A stretch of DNA of 64,000 bases from Bacillus sp. HNG. Lineage in GTDB: Bacteria > Bacillota > Bacilli > Bacillales > Bacillaceae_L. Made by a program: the position numbers and the translations under genes. Location: contig NZ_QUQV01000012.1 in assembly GCF_003400205.1 (NCBI RefSeq), positions 62,001 through 126,000 of the forward strand, in the 5' to 3' direction. The stretch's first letter is position 1. Every line of letters starts with the position of its first letter. Below the pieces are notes generated by a model. The model did not search any database. It was not told where the DNA came from and saw only the letters and a program-made list of their open reading frames with translations. Positions 23,217-30,985 of this stretch are shown here, one piece after another.

Positions 23217-24173
23217 ATGCTCGAGTTTGAACCATACATAGATCAATTTGCTAGAATAAAAGTAGTAGGTGTTGGCGGCGGTGGGAATAATGCCGTTAAT
23301 CGAATGATAGAGGCGGGGGTAGAAGGTGTTGAATTCATCGCGGTGAATACGGATGGACAAGCCCTCAATCAATCAAAAGCAGAGGTCACCATTCAAATTG
23401 GGGCATCGCTAACGCGCGGCCTTGGAGCGGGTGCAAATCCGCAAATTGGGATGAAAGCTGTTGAAGAAAGTGAAAAAGAAATTGAGGATGCTTTAAGAGG
23501 GGCTGATATGGTCTTTGTGACAGCTGGAATGGGTGGTGGCACTGGAACCGGAGCAGCACCAGAAATTGCAAGAATCGCAAAGGAATTAGGTTCTTTGACA
23601 ATTGGTGTGGTAACAAGACCATTTCGATTTGAAGGACGTAAACGAGCTGTCAATGCAGATGCAGGAATTGACGCAATGAAGGAAGCGGTCGATACATTAA
23701 TCATTATTCCGAATGAGAAATTATTGGAAATTGTTGATAAGCGTACGCCGATGATAGAAGCATTCCGAGAAGCCGATAATGTTCTTCTTCGTGGGGTTCA
23801 AGGGATTTCCGATTTAATTGCTGTACCTGGGTTAATCAACCTTGATTTTGCCGATGTAAAAACAGTTATGTCTCACAGGGGAACAGCTCTAATGGGAATT
23901 GGAATGGCGAAAGGGGACGGGCGTGCAGTTGAGGCAGCACATAAAGCAATCAATAGTCCACTGCTTGAAACATCGATAAGTGGCGCTCGAGGTGTTATTT
24001 TGAATATCACTGGCGGACGAAACTTAAGCCTCTTTGAAATTCAGGAAGCGGCAGATGTGATTTCATCTGCAACACATGAGGATCTCAACATGATCTTTGG
24101 ATCAGTCATTAATGACAATTTAAAAGATGAAATAATTGTAACAGTCATTGCTACAGGTTTTACGGAAAATTAA
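23217..24173 (+). CDS. FtsZ-type GTPase lacking the C-terminal linker and tail
   Basis: The 318 residues align with the whole globular core of Bacillus FtsZ. They begin [20 protein letters not shown] with [11 protein letters not shown], and carry the tubulin signature GGGTGTG near residue 106 and the T7-loop catalytic motif NLDFAD near residue 208. Both the GTP-binding and hydrolysis parts are thus intact and it should polymerise. It stops at VIATGFTEN, exactly where the core ends. The roughly 60-residue linker and the conserved C-terminal peptide that bind FtsA, SepF, EzrA and ZapA in normal FtsZ are absent. A terminator follows 4 bp after the stop, so this is not a recent frameshift. The gene is outside the division cluster (no ftsA nearby), so it is probably a second copy. 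AAGGAGG precedes ATG 23217. Confidence 0.9.
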   Translation: MLEFEPYIDQFARIKVVGVGGGGNNAVNRMIEAGVEGVEFIAVNTDGQALNQSKAEVTIQIGASLTRGLGAGANPQIGMKAVEESEKEIEDALRGADMVFVTAGMGGGTGTGAAPEIARIAKELGSLTIGVVTRPFRFEGRKRAVNADAGIDAMKEAVDTLIIIPNEKLLEIVDKRTPMIEAFREADNVLLRGVQGISDLIAVPGLINLDFADVKTVMSHRGTALMGIGMAKGDGRAVEAAHKAINSPLLETSISGARGVILNITGGRNLSLFEIQEAADVISSATHEDLNMIFGSVINDNLKDEIIVTVIATGFTEN

Positions 24174-24176
24174 TAG

Positions 24177-24206
24177 AAGAGGCACCTTTTTATAGGTGCC
24201 TCTTTT
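24177..24206. terminator. Terminator between ftsZ paralogue and aldo/keto reductase
   Basis: AAGAGGCACCT (24177-24187) pairs with AGGTGCCTCTTTT (24194-24206), with T residues after the stem and A residues before it. It can work for both convergent genes. Confidence 0.9.
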
Positions 24207-24210
24207 GCGT

Positions 24211-25128
24211 TTATGGTAGAAGATAGCCAGCAGCTAGGAAAATGCTGTACCAATCTTCACGGCTTAACTGAACTTCACTTGCTTTTACGGAATCCTTTAA
24301 GCGATCAATATTCATGGTTCCGACAATCGGTTGCATATTGGCTGGATGACGTAATAGCCATGCAATCGCAATCGTTGTGTTGGATACACCATATTTTTCG
24401 GCCATTTCATCAATTTTTTGATTTAATTCAGGGCATTTTTCATTGCCAAGAAAAGGCCCTTCGAAATAGCCATATTGGAATGGTGACCATGGTTGAATCG
24501 TAATATCATTCAAACGACAAAAATCAAGTACATCTCCATCACGGTTAATGGATTGATCAATTTGCATATTTGAAGAGACGCCATTTGCAATCATATGGGC
24601 ATTCGGGATACTTAGTTGTAATTGATTGGCAACGATTGGTTGCTTCACATATTTTTTTAACAATTGAATTTGCATTGGTTTTTGGTTGGAAACTCCAAAG
24701 TGACGAACCTTACCTGAAGACTCAAGTTGATCAAATGCTTCTGCTACCTCTTCAGGCTCAACAAGAGCATCAGGACGATGTAAAAGTAAGACATCAAGAT
24801 ATTCCGTTTTGAGTCGTTTTAAGATTCCATCAACAGAATTGAGGATATGTTCTTTTGAAAAGTCAAACATACCTTTTCGAATGCCGCATTTGGATTGAAG
24901 AATGATTTTTTCTCTCACGTCATCATTCATATGTATCGCATCTGCAAAGATTTCTTCACAAGCACCACTTCCGTAAATATCGGCGTGATCAAAGAAATTG
25001 GCACCGATTTCTAATGCGGTTTGTACAAACTTTTCTGCTTCAGGCTTTTCCAAAGTATTAATCCTCATACAGCCTACTCCAACAACAGGTACTTCTAATG
25101 AACTAGTTCCTAGTTTGATTTTTCGCAT
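24211..25128 (-). CDS. Aldo/keto reductase (YdhF-like)
   Basis: The 305-residue protein has an (alpha/beta)8 aldo/keto reductase pattern: GVGCMRI at the start, the catalytic Asp and Tyr in FFDHADIYGSG (about residues 45-55), the Lys in LQSKCGI near residue 79, and the His in LLLHRPDA near 117. VRHFGVSN and IVGTMNIDRLKDSVKA hold the cofactor-binding region. It should reduce carbonyls with NADPH, but the substrate cannot be told. It is a single gene. Its upstream region is shared with the divergent small lipoprotein gene at 25231. Confidence 0.9.
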   Translation of the reverse strand: MRKIKLGTSSLEVPVVGVGCMRINTLEKPEAEKFVQTALEIGANFFDHADIYGSGACEEIFADAIHMNDDVREKIILQSKCGIRKGMFDFSKEHILNSVDGILKRLKTEYLDVLLLHRPDALVEPEEVAEAFDQLESSGKVRHFGVSNQKPMQIQLLKKYVKQPIVANQLQLSIPNAHMIANGVSSNMQIDQSINRDGDVLDFCRLNDITIQPWSPFQYGYFEGPFLGNEKCPELNQKIDEMAEKYGVSNTTIAIAWLLRHPANMQPIVGTMNIDRLKDSVKASEVQLSREDWYSIFLAAGYLLP

Positions 25129-25230
25129 AGCTGACTTACCTCCAATTTTAGAACTGTTAATACTGTTTCCTCTTTCTAGTCTACATATTTCGAGAGTGAA
25201 TGGAAAGTCTAGAAAAAAGGAGGTTTTGTG

Positions 25231-25383
25231 ATGAAACGGTTGCTAATGCTGTTCCTACTATCGTTCCCAATGTTTTTCTTAATGGGATGCGGAGATGATG
25301 ATGAAATGCCAGAAAAAGGGGAAGACATTGAGGAAATCGAAGAAGAGGATGAAATAGGTGACGGCGAAATTGATGATGAATAG
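25231..25383 (+). CDS. Small acidic lipoprotein of 50 residues
   Basis: The ORF starts with ATG after a very strong AAAAAAGGAGG ribosome binding site and encodes a lipoprotein signal peptide ending in FFLMGCGDDD. The lipobox cysteine is at about residue 20. The mature peptide is about 30 residues and almost entirely Asp, Glu, Gly and Ile, so it is highly acidic. It is followed directly by a terminator at 25391-25425. It would sit on the outer face of the membrane, where it might bind cations, but no family or function is recognised. The strong translation signal and the lipobox make it a convincing gene despite its size. Confidence 0.8.
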   Translation: MKRLLMLFLLSFPMFFLMGCGDDDEMPEKGEDIEEIEEEDEIGDGEIDDE

Positions 25384-25390
25384 AACATAA

Positions 25391-25425
25391 AAAAGTGTTC
25401 CCCCTAGCTTAGGAGGAACACTTTT
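25391..25425. terminator. Bidirectional terminator after the small lipoprotein gene and doxX
   Basis: AAAAGTGTTCC (25391-25401) pairs with GGAACACTTTT (25415-25425), flanked by A and T runs. The two genes converge here. Confidence 0.88.
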
Positions 25426-25430
25426 CTTCG

Positions 25431-25937
25431 TTATGCTACGTTTGTAGCTGTTTTTGTAGCTTTTTTGTCGTTAATGCGTTTTGTAAGGTAAGGTACTGCG
25501 AATCTGTCTACACCGTAGTAGTAAGTTGCAGCTCCTGCGAATAAGAGAATGATTGCTACTGTGTAAAGCGTTGGGTTAGTGCTTGTTGTACCAGCAAGTA
25601 AGAAGTTAAGGTTCATGAATGCACCTGCAAGTAATGCTGGGATAGTTGCAAAACCAAGAATTAAACCAAGTCCTACTAGGAATTCACCCCAAGGAATGAG
25701 TACGTTGAATAACTCAATGTTTGGTACGGCAAATCCTTCAAGGAATGCTGCATACCAGCCTTGTACTGCTGGGTGATCTCCACCTGCATTTGCGATGGCA
25801 CCTTGGATAAAACCACCTGCATCAAATCCGCCTGCTGTTATTTTATGAAAACCAGCTTCTAGCCATTGAATTCCTAACCATACACGTAATACTGTCCAAA
25901 TAACTGCCATTTTAGGTCCTTTTAAGAATGCTCTCAT
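25431..25937 (-). CDS. DoxX-family membrane protein
   Basis: The 168-residue protein has four hydrophobic helices and the DoxX family pattern: LRVWLGIQWLEAGFHKI near the N-terminus, IPWGEFLVGLGLILGFATIPALLAG in the middle and a helix near FAGAATYYYGVDRF. Relatives range from a thiosulfate:quinone oxidoreductase subunit to MhqP/CatD and membrane proteins in oxidant-protection complexes. No heme ligand assignment can be made here. Control is the informative part. Its promoter region carries one perfect and one near-perfect Rex operator, so it should be derepressed when the NADH/NAD+ ratio is high, that is, at low oxygen. Confidence 0.85.
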   Translation of the reverse strand: MRAFLKGPKMAVIWTVLRVWLGIQWLEAGFHKITAGGFDAGGFIQGAIANAGGDHPAVQGWYAAFLEGFAVPNIELFNVLIPWGEFLVGLGLILGFATIPALLAGAFMNLNFLLAGTTSTNPTLYTVAIILLFAGAATYYYGVDRFAVPYLTKRINDKKATKTATNVA

Positions 25938-25960
25938 CTTAATCTCCCCTTATAATTAAT

Positions 25961-25978
25961 TTGTGAAACTCTTCACAA
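25961..25978. promoter_or_regulatory. Rex operator, perfect palindrome, in the doxX leader
   Basis: TTGTGAA-ACTC-TTCACAA fits the redox repressor Rex consensus TTGTGAA-N4-TTCACAA at every fixed base. It lies 24-41 bp before the doxX start codon. Confidence 0.85.
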
Positions 25979-26027
25979 GTTGTTGTAAAAAAATATGAGT
26001 GCGTTAGCTGCCAGCTTTTGTAGTAGT

Positions 26028-26045
26028 TTGTGAAGTTTTTCACTA
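26028..26045. promoter_or_regulatory. Second Rex operator, near-perfect, at the doxX promoter
   Basis: TTGTGAA-GTTT-TTCACTA differs from the Rex consensus at one base. It lies about 10 bp after the predicted doxX transcription start. A further half-site TTCACAA lies at about 26094-26100, just upstream of the -35 element. Confidence 0.75.
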
Positions 26046-26060
26046 ACTTTCTACACTCTT

Positions 26061-26089
26061 AATATACAGCGGATTTACAATAAAAGCAA
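26061..26089 (-). promoter_or_regulatory. Sigma-A promoter of doxX
   Basis: On the minus strand TTGCTT (26084-26089) and TATATT (26061-26066) are 17 bp apart. The leader is about 115 nt. Confidence 0.65.
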
Positions 26090-26213
26090 TAGGCTTCACA
26101 AATATGACACAAATGAATTTCTAGTCTACTTTTAATAGCTAAAACATAGGAATATGGGGATCGATTGTAACCTTAAATAATATTTCAATAAAATAAAATA
26201 TTTCCAAAAGTGT

Positions 26214-26242
26214 TTGACTTTTGATTTTTCACATACTATAAT
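26214..26242 (+). promoter_or_regulatory. Sigma-A promoter of the S-box operon
   Basis: TTGACT (26214-26219) and TATAAT (26237-26242) are 17 bp apart, about 40 bp before the riboswitch. Confidence 0.8.
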
Positions 26243-26285
26243 CCTTTTATAAAGCAAAACAGAGACGTATTAATTTAATAAAGAA

Positions 26286-26396
26286 CTCTTATCCAGAGCG
26301 GTGGAGGGACATGGCCCTACGAAACCCGGCAACCTTCAAGGTAATTCTTGAAAAGGTGCTAAATCCATCAGGTACAATTACCTGAAAGATAAGAGG
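26286..26396 (+). ncRNA. SAM-I riboswitch (S-box leader)
   Basis: The conserved P1 arm CTCTTATCCAGAG-type start (26286 on) is followed by GGTGGAGGGA, the GGCCCTACGAAACCCGGCAACC core and the family's AAGGTGCTAAATCC and TGAAAGATAAGAG ends. These elements and their order are the S-box consensus. When S-adenosylmethionine is abundant it binds, and the following terminator forms. The controlled genes are the importer and ligase downstream, so they should be switched on when methionine/SAM is low. Confidence 0.97.
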
Positions 26397-26401
26397 AGGA
26401 A

Positions 26402-26434
26402 AAAAGCCCTCTTCTTACTGAAGAGGGCTTTTTC
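26402..26434 (+). terminator. Riboswitch expression-platform terminator
   Basis: AAAGCCCTCTT (about 26403-26413) pairs with AAGAGGGCTTT (about 26421-26431), followed by T residues. The GAGGA upstream, at the P1 3' side, can pair with the CCTCTT arm as antiterminator. Confidence 0.92.
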
Positions 26435-26518
26435 TATCGCTTTGAAGATGAAGGTTTGGAGTTGTATTAATATTATTCTCAGTTTACCTACTGGAATTTA
26501 TGGAAAAGGAGAAAAAAG

Positions 26519-27514
26519 ATGAAGAAAATAAGTGCTGTGTTTATTGTTTTATTGTTGTTTGTTGGAATTGTAGGTTGTTCTAATAGTTCAGGTAAGGCTA
26601 GCCAAGGGAACGAAAAACCGGAGAAAATTAAATTGGATTATGCTTTTTATTCTCCAACAAGTCTTGTGCTAAAGGAGTTTGGTTGGGCTGAAGAGGCATT
26701 TGAGGAAGAAGGAATTGAGGTTGAGTTTGTACTTAGCCAAGGAAGTAATAAGGCCCTCGAATTCTTGAACAGTGGTAGCGTCGATTTTGGTTCATCGGCA
26801 GGGGCAGCGGCCTTAATGGCTAAAGCAAATGGTGCACCGATTGAAGCTGTTTATATTTATTCAAAGCCAGAATGGACGGCATTGGTGGCAAATAAAGATT
26901 CAAAGATCGAAAGTGTAAGTGACTTAAAAGGGAAAAAGGTTGCCGCAACAATCGGAACTGACCCCTATATTTTTCTATTACGTGCCCTAGATGAGGAAGG
27001 ACTAAGTCCATCAGATGTTGAGATAGTTAATCTACAGCATGGAGATGGAGCGGGGGCTTTATCGTCTGGTCAGGTAGATGCTTGGTCAGGACTAGATCCT
27101 CACATGGCAAGAGTTGAATTAGAAACAGATGCAACTCTTTTCTATCGGAATGCTGATTTTAATACGTATGGGACCTTAAATGTCCGTTCGGAATTTGCTG
27201 AAAAATACCCTGAATATGTTGAAAAGGTCATAGAAGTTTATGAAAAGGCTCGAAAATGGGTGTTAGAAAATCCAGAGGAAGCTGCAGAGATTCTAGCAAA
27301 ATCAGCAAACATTGATATTGAAGTAGCGAATAAGCAATTAAATGAACGCAATGATTTTTCAAATCCGGTGCCTGGTGAAGCACAAATTGAGGCTTTAATG
27401 GAAGCGGGGAAGGTTCTCCAAGCACAGAATATTATCAAAAAAGACGTTGAATTAGAAAAATTGGTTCAAGAATTGATTAATCCGACATTTGCGCAAAAAG
27501 GAATAAAGCAATAA
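26519..27514 (+). CDS. ABC transporter substrate-binding lipoprotein (SsuA/TauA/NMT1 family) of the S-box operon
   Basis: This 331-residue lipoprotein has the lipobox VGIVGC (Cys20). The periplasmic-binding fold of the SsuA/TauA group is shown by LVLKEFGWAEEAFEEEGIEVEF, the ligand-site region SGSVDFGSSAGAAALMAKANG near residue 85, and SDLKGKKVAATIGTDPY near 140. Known relatives bind aliphatic sulfonates, taurine, sulfate esters or pyrimidine precursors. SAM-riboswitch control argues for a sulfur compound that can feed methionine synthesis. It is first in an operon with a permease (11 bp gap), ATPase and acyl-CoA synthetase. No sulfonate monooxygenase (SsuD) is next to it, which makes a classical sulfonate role less certain. 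Confidence 0.88.
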   Translation: MKKISAVFIVLLLFVGIVGCSNSSGKASQGNEKPEKIKLDYAFYSPTSLVLKEFGWAEEAFEEEGIEVEFVLSQGSNKALEFLNSGSVDFGSSAGAAALMAKANGAPIEAVYIYSKPEWTALVANKDSKIESVSDLKGKKVAATIGTDPYIFLLRALDEEGLSPSDVEIVNLQHGDGAGALSSGQVDAWSGLDPHMARVELETDATLFYRNADFNTYGTLNVRSEFAEKYPEYVEKVIEVYEKARKWVLENPEEAAEILAKSANIDIEVANKQLNERNDFSNPVPGEAQIEALMEAGKVLQAQNIIKKDVELEKLVQELINPTFAQKGIKQ

Positions 27515-27525
27515 GAGGAGGCACT

Positions 27526-28362
27526 ATGAACATTAAAGGTGAAGCGGTATCCAGACAAATAAAGGTGAAGTCGAAAACTCAGTTTGTTTTATCGGGCAAT
27601 GTGAAAATCATTTTACTTGGTAGTATCATTCCTGCCATTTTACTAGTGGTTTGGCAGTATTTAAGCCATATCGGTGTCCTTGAAGCACATCTTATGCCGG
27701 CACCAACGGTCATTCTGGCAAAAATAATTGAATTTGCTGGAGATGGAAGCCTTTGGGGTCACATTGGGATTACTTTATATCGAATCTTTTTTGGTTTTCT
27801 TATCGGGGTGGTCGCTGCTGTACTATTTGGTTCATTGGTCGGCTATTTTCGAATAGCTGAAGCATTATTAGATCCAATGCTTCAAGCGTTTCGTTCAATT
27901 CCATCGCTTGCATGGGTGCCCCTTTTTATCCTTTGGATGGGAATTGCCGAACCTTCAAAAATCACACTAATTGCTGTCGGAGTGTTTTTTCCGGTTTATT
28001 TAAACATCGTGTCTGGCATTCAAGGTGTTGACCGAAAATTGATTGAAGTAGGTAAAATTTATAATTTTTCAACCTTCGAGTTAATTAGAAAGGTCATCTT
28101 GCCTGCGTCCCTTCCATCCTTTTTAGTAGGGATCAGAAGTGGTCTAGGGTTAGGATGGATGTTTGTTGTTGCGGCTGAATTAATGGGAGCCAGTCAGGGG
28201 ATTGGGTATTTGCTTGTCGTTGGTCAAAACTCTTATTCTCCTGAAACGGTCATTGCTAGCATTGTGCTATTTGCAATCCTAGGAAAAATATCGGACTCCA
28301 TTCTGAAGAAAACAGAGGAAAAAACACTTCATTGGCAAGATAGCTATGTGAAAAAGGCGTGA
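27526..28362 (+). CDS. ABC transporter permease (SsuC/TauC family)
   Basis: The 278-residue protein has about six helices and a BPD_transp_1 domain. The EAA-type cytoplasmic loop is in FSTFELIRKVILPASLPSFLVGIRSGLGLGWMFVVAAELMG (in pieces, residues about 183-223). The N-terminus is a cytoplasmic tail of about 20 residues followed by helix 1. It should form the channel together with the ATPase at 28377 and accept substrate from the lipoprotein at 26519. The ribosome binding site is AGAGGAGG. Confidence 0.92.
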   Translation: MNIKGEAVSRQIKVKSKTQFVLSGNVKIILLGSIIPAILLVVWQYLSHIGVLEAHLMPAPTVILAKIIEFAGDGSLWGHIGITLYRIFFGFLIGVVAAVLFGSLVGYFRIAEALLDPMLQAFRSIPSLAWVPLFILWMGIAEPSKITLIAVGVFFPVYLNIVSGIQGVDRKLIEVGKIYNFSTFELIRKVILPASLPSFLVGIRSGLGLGWMFVVAAELMGASQGIGYLLVVGQNSYSPETVIASIVLFAILGKISDSILKKTEEKTLHWQDSYVKKA

Positions 28363-28376
28363 AAGGATGAAAAAGA

Positions 28377-29090
28377 ATGCTAGCAGTTCAAAATGTTTCA
28401 CGTACCTTTTCGAACGGTACGACGGGGTTTAGAAATATCAGCTTTGAAACAAAACAAGGTGAAATTATTGGCGTTTTAGGTACGAGTGGTTGTGGGAAAA
28501 GTACCTTATTACGAGTCTTATCTGGATTAGATCCAGATTACACAGGAACGGTTGAAATCAGCGGAGACAGAATGAAATCTGTTCATGAAAAGGTAGGCGT
28601 TATTTTCCAGGAATCGCGTTTAATGCCATGGTTAACAGTAATCGAAAACATTTCATTTGGTTTAAAGAATGATAGTCAGAAACGTGAAAAGGCACAGGAC
28701 TATATAAAACTAGTTGGGCTAGATGGCTTTGAAAATCACTATCCAAAGGATATTTCCGGCGGGATGGCACAACGAGTCTCGATTGCTCGGGCGCTTATTA
28801 CAGCACCTGAAGTGTTGCTCTTAGATGAGCCGTTTAGCGCACTTGATGCACTTACGAAAATGCAGCTCCAGGATTTACTGTTAACTATTTGGGATACATA
28901 CAAATCCACGATGATTCTAGTAACCCATGATATCGATGAAGCCCTTTATTTATGTGATCGGATTATCGTTTTAAAAGGGCAACCTGGCGAAGTCTATCAA
29001 TCGATTCAAATTGATGAACCAAAGCCAAGGTCTCGTGGGGATGTGAAGCTAGCACAACTGAAGGCGGAAATATTGGAACTATTAAGTTAG
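28377..29090 (+). CDS. ABC transporter ATP-binding protein (SsuB/TauB family)
   Basis: The 237-residue ATPase has Walker A GTSGCGKST (about residues 35-43), a Q-loop in VIFQESRLMPW, the signature ISGGMAQRVSIARAL near residue 126, Walker B LLLDEPFSALD near 150 and an H-loop in LVTHDIDEAL near 185. It energises the importer formed with the neighbouring permease. The gene starts 14 bp after the permease and is followed after 18 bp by the acyl-CoA synthetase, so the four genes share one S-box-controlled message. Confidence 0.93.
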   Translation: MLAVQNVSRTFSNGTTGFRNISFETKQGEIIGVLGTSGCGKSTLLRVLSGLDPDYTGTVEISGDRMKSVHEKVGVIFQESRLMPWLTVIENISFGLKNDSQKREKAQDYIKLVGLDGFENHYPKDISGGMAQRVSIARALITAPEVLLLDEPFSALDALTKMQLQDLLLTIWDTYKSTMILVTHDIDEALYLCDRIIVLKGQPGEVYQSIQIDEPKPRSRGDVKLAQLKAEILELLS

Positions 29091-29108
29091 CGAAAGGGGA
29101 GTGCAGAT

Positions 29109-30812
29109 TTGACAACAACAAAATTAGATTTCATAAAACCTTTTGACGGAGATTATAATCTTCACAATTATGATAAGGTTCGCGAGCAATTTTCCTGGGA
29201 AGAGGTTAAAAAGGAATTTAGCTGGTACCAAACAGGGCAAGTGAATATGGCTTATGAATGTATCGACCGCCATGTTGTAGAAGGGTACGGGGACAAAACC
29301 GCCCTTCACTATATTAATGAAGAAGAGGAACAGATATTTACATTTAAAGAGATAAAAGAGAAGTCTGACCACCTAGCAACCGTATTGAAAAAATACGGAG
29401 TGAAAAAGGGAGATATCGTGTTTATCTTTTTACCGAAAAATCCAGACATGTATATTGCGATGATTGCAGCGGTTAAGCTAGGAGCTATTGCGGGACCTCT
29501 GTTTGAAGCGTTCATGGAGGATGCGGTTAAGGACAGGATTTCCGACTGCGAGGGACGCTTTCTCATCACGGATTCCGTGTTGGTCAAAAGAGTTCCTAAA
29601 CAACAATTGCCATCCTTAGAAACGGTGTTCATTACGGAAGGAACAGAAAAATGTAAGGAAAATGAAATCTCACTTGTAGAGGTGCTAGCAAATACTCCCA
29701 GTAATAATCAGATAATCGAATGGTTGGATTTTGAGGCAAGGCTTAATATTCATTATACAAGCGGGTCTACAGGAAAACCTAAGGGGATTGTCCACGCACA
29801 TCGGGCCATGATTCAGCAGTATCAAACGGGAAAATGGGTCCTTGATTTAAAAGAGGATGATGTTTATTGGTGTACAGCACACCCTGGTTGGGTGACGGGA
29901 ACCGTGTATGGAATCTTTGCACCTTGGCTAAATCGTGCAACAATTGTAGTCAATGGGGGGAGATTTAATGCCGATTCCTGGTATTCAACAATTGAAAAGA
30001 CTGGTGTCACGGTTTGGTATAGTGCTCCTACAGCATTTAGAATGTTGAAGGCGGAAGGAAATGAAGTACTTAAAAAATATAATCTTCGTTCACTACGTCA
30101 TATTTTAAGTGTGGGTGAACCATTGAATCCTGAGGTCATTGTTTGGGGATTGGAAGCATTAGGGAAAAGAATCCATGATACGTGGTGGATGACGGAAACA
30201 GGAGCGCAGTTAATCGTCAATTTGCCTTCAGAGGTCATTAAACCAGGATCGATGGGTAGACCTATACCTGGAATTGAAGTAGCGGTATTAGATGATGATG
30301 GAAATTCGCTCCCTAATGGGCAGGTCGGTCATCTAGGTATCAAGGCATCCTGGCCATCCATTATGAGAGAAGTATGGAAAAATGAAGAGAAATATCATTC
30401 CTATTTTTTGAATGGCTGGTATATATCTGGTGATTTGGCTATTTTAGATAAGGATGGATATGTGTTTTTCCAAGGGCGCAGCGATGATATGATTAATTCA
30501 TCAGGTGAACGTATCGGTCCTTTTGAAGTTGAAAGCAAGTTGATTGAACACGAAGCAGTGGCTGAGGCTGGGGTCATTGGAAAACCTGACACATTAAGAG
30601 GGGAAATTGTAAAGGCCTTTATTGTACTAAAGAAAGGCTATCATCCAACAGCTGATTTACTGGAGAATATTCGCGTATTTGTGAAACAACATCTTGCTGC
30701 TCATGCTGCACCAAGGGAAATTGAAGTGTTAGATGAACTTCCAAAAACAAAGATAAGCGGGAAGATTTTACGAAGAGAACTAAAGGCTCGTGAACTTCAA
30801 AAAACTCATTAA
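29109..30812 (+). CDS. Acetyl-CoA synthetase-like acyl-CoA ligase of the S-box operon
   Basis: The 567-residue ANL-superfamily enzyme has the adenylate motif YTSGSTGKPKG near residue 217, the aromatic/TETG region WWMTETGAQ near 358, the YxSGD motif (YISGDLAIL) near 437 and the C-terminal lysine motif PKTKISGKILRREL near 545. It therefore should activate a carboxylic acid to its CoA ester through an acyl-adenylate. It is close to AcsA in length and sequence, but the substrate is open. The unusual point is its place behind an importer under SAM-riboswitch control. The start is TTG 29109 after AAAGGGGAG. The terminator at 30873 closes the operon. Confidence 0.88.
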   Translation: MTTTKLDFIKPFDGDYNLHNYDKVREQFSWEEVKKEFSWYQTGQVNMAYECIDRHVVEGYGDKTALHYINEEEEQIFTFKEIKEKSDHLATVLKKYGVKKGDIVFIFLPKNPDMYIAMIAAVKLGAIAGPLFEAFMEDAVKDRISDCEGRFLITDSVLVKRVPKQQLPSLETVFITEGTEKCKENEISLVEVLANTPSNNQIIEWLDFEARLNIHYTSGSTGKPKGIVHAHRAMIQQYQTGKWVLDLKEDDVYWCTAHPGWVTGTVYGIFAPWLNRATIVVNGGRFNADSWYSTIEKTGVTVWYSAPTAFRMLKAEGNEVLKKYNLRSLRHILSVGEPLNPEVIVWGLEALGKRIHDTWWMTETGAQLIVNLPSEVIKPGSMGRPIPGIEVAVLDDDGNSLPNGQVGHLGIKASWPSIMREVWKNEEKYHSYFLNGWYISGDLAILDKDGYVFFQGRSDDMINSSGERIGPFEVESKLIEHEAVAEAGVIGKPDTLRGEIVKAFIVLKKGYHPTADLLENIRVFVKQHLAAHAAPREIEVLDELPKTKISGKILRRELKARELQKTH

Positions 30813-30872
30813 GAAGTATGACTGGATATTTAACTGGAAAATGTAACCTTAAATGATGTGGATTCGTCATAT

Positions 30873-30900
30873 AAGCAGGGGTGTTTACCCTTGCTTTTTT
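30873..30900 (+). terminator. Terminator of the S-box operon
   Basis: AAGCAGGGG (30873-30881) pairs with CCCTTGCTT (30888-30896) with one G-U pair, followed by T residues. Confidence 0.8.
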
Positions 30901-30985
30901 GTGTAAAAGAACTTTATCCAGTCCAAGGTTTTTTACGTAAGTGGGGCGCAAATGATATAATTTGTGAAAAAGGGCGGTGGCTAGA

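Noticed and set aside
24173-24210. Frameshift as the cause of the missing FtsZ tail
   Set aside because: The stop is followed after 3 bp by a perfect terminator and then by the end of a convergent gene; no remnant of a linker or C-terminal peptide is seen in any frame.
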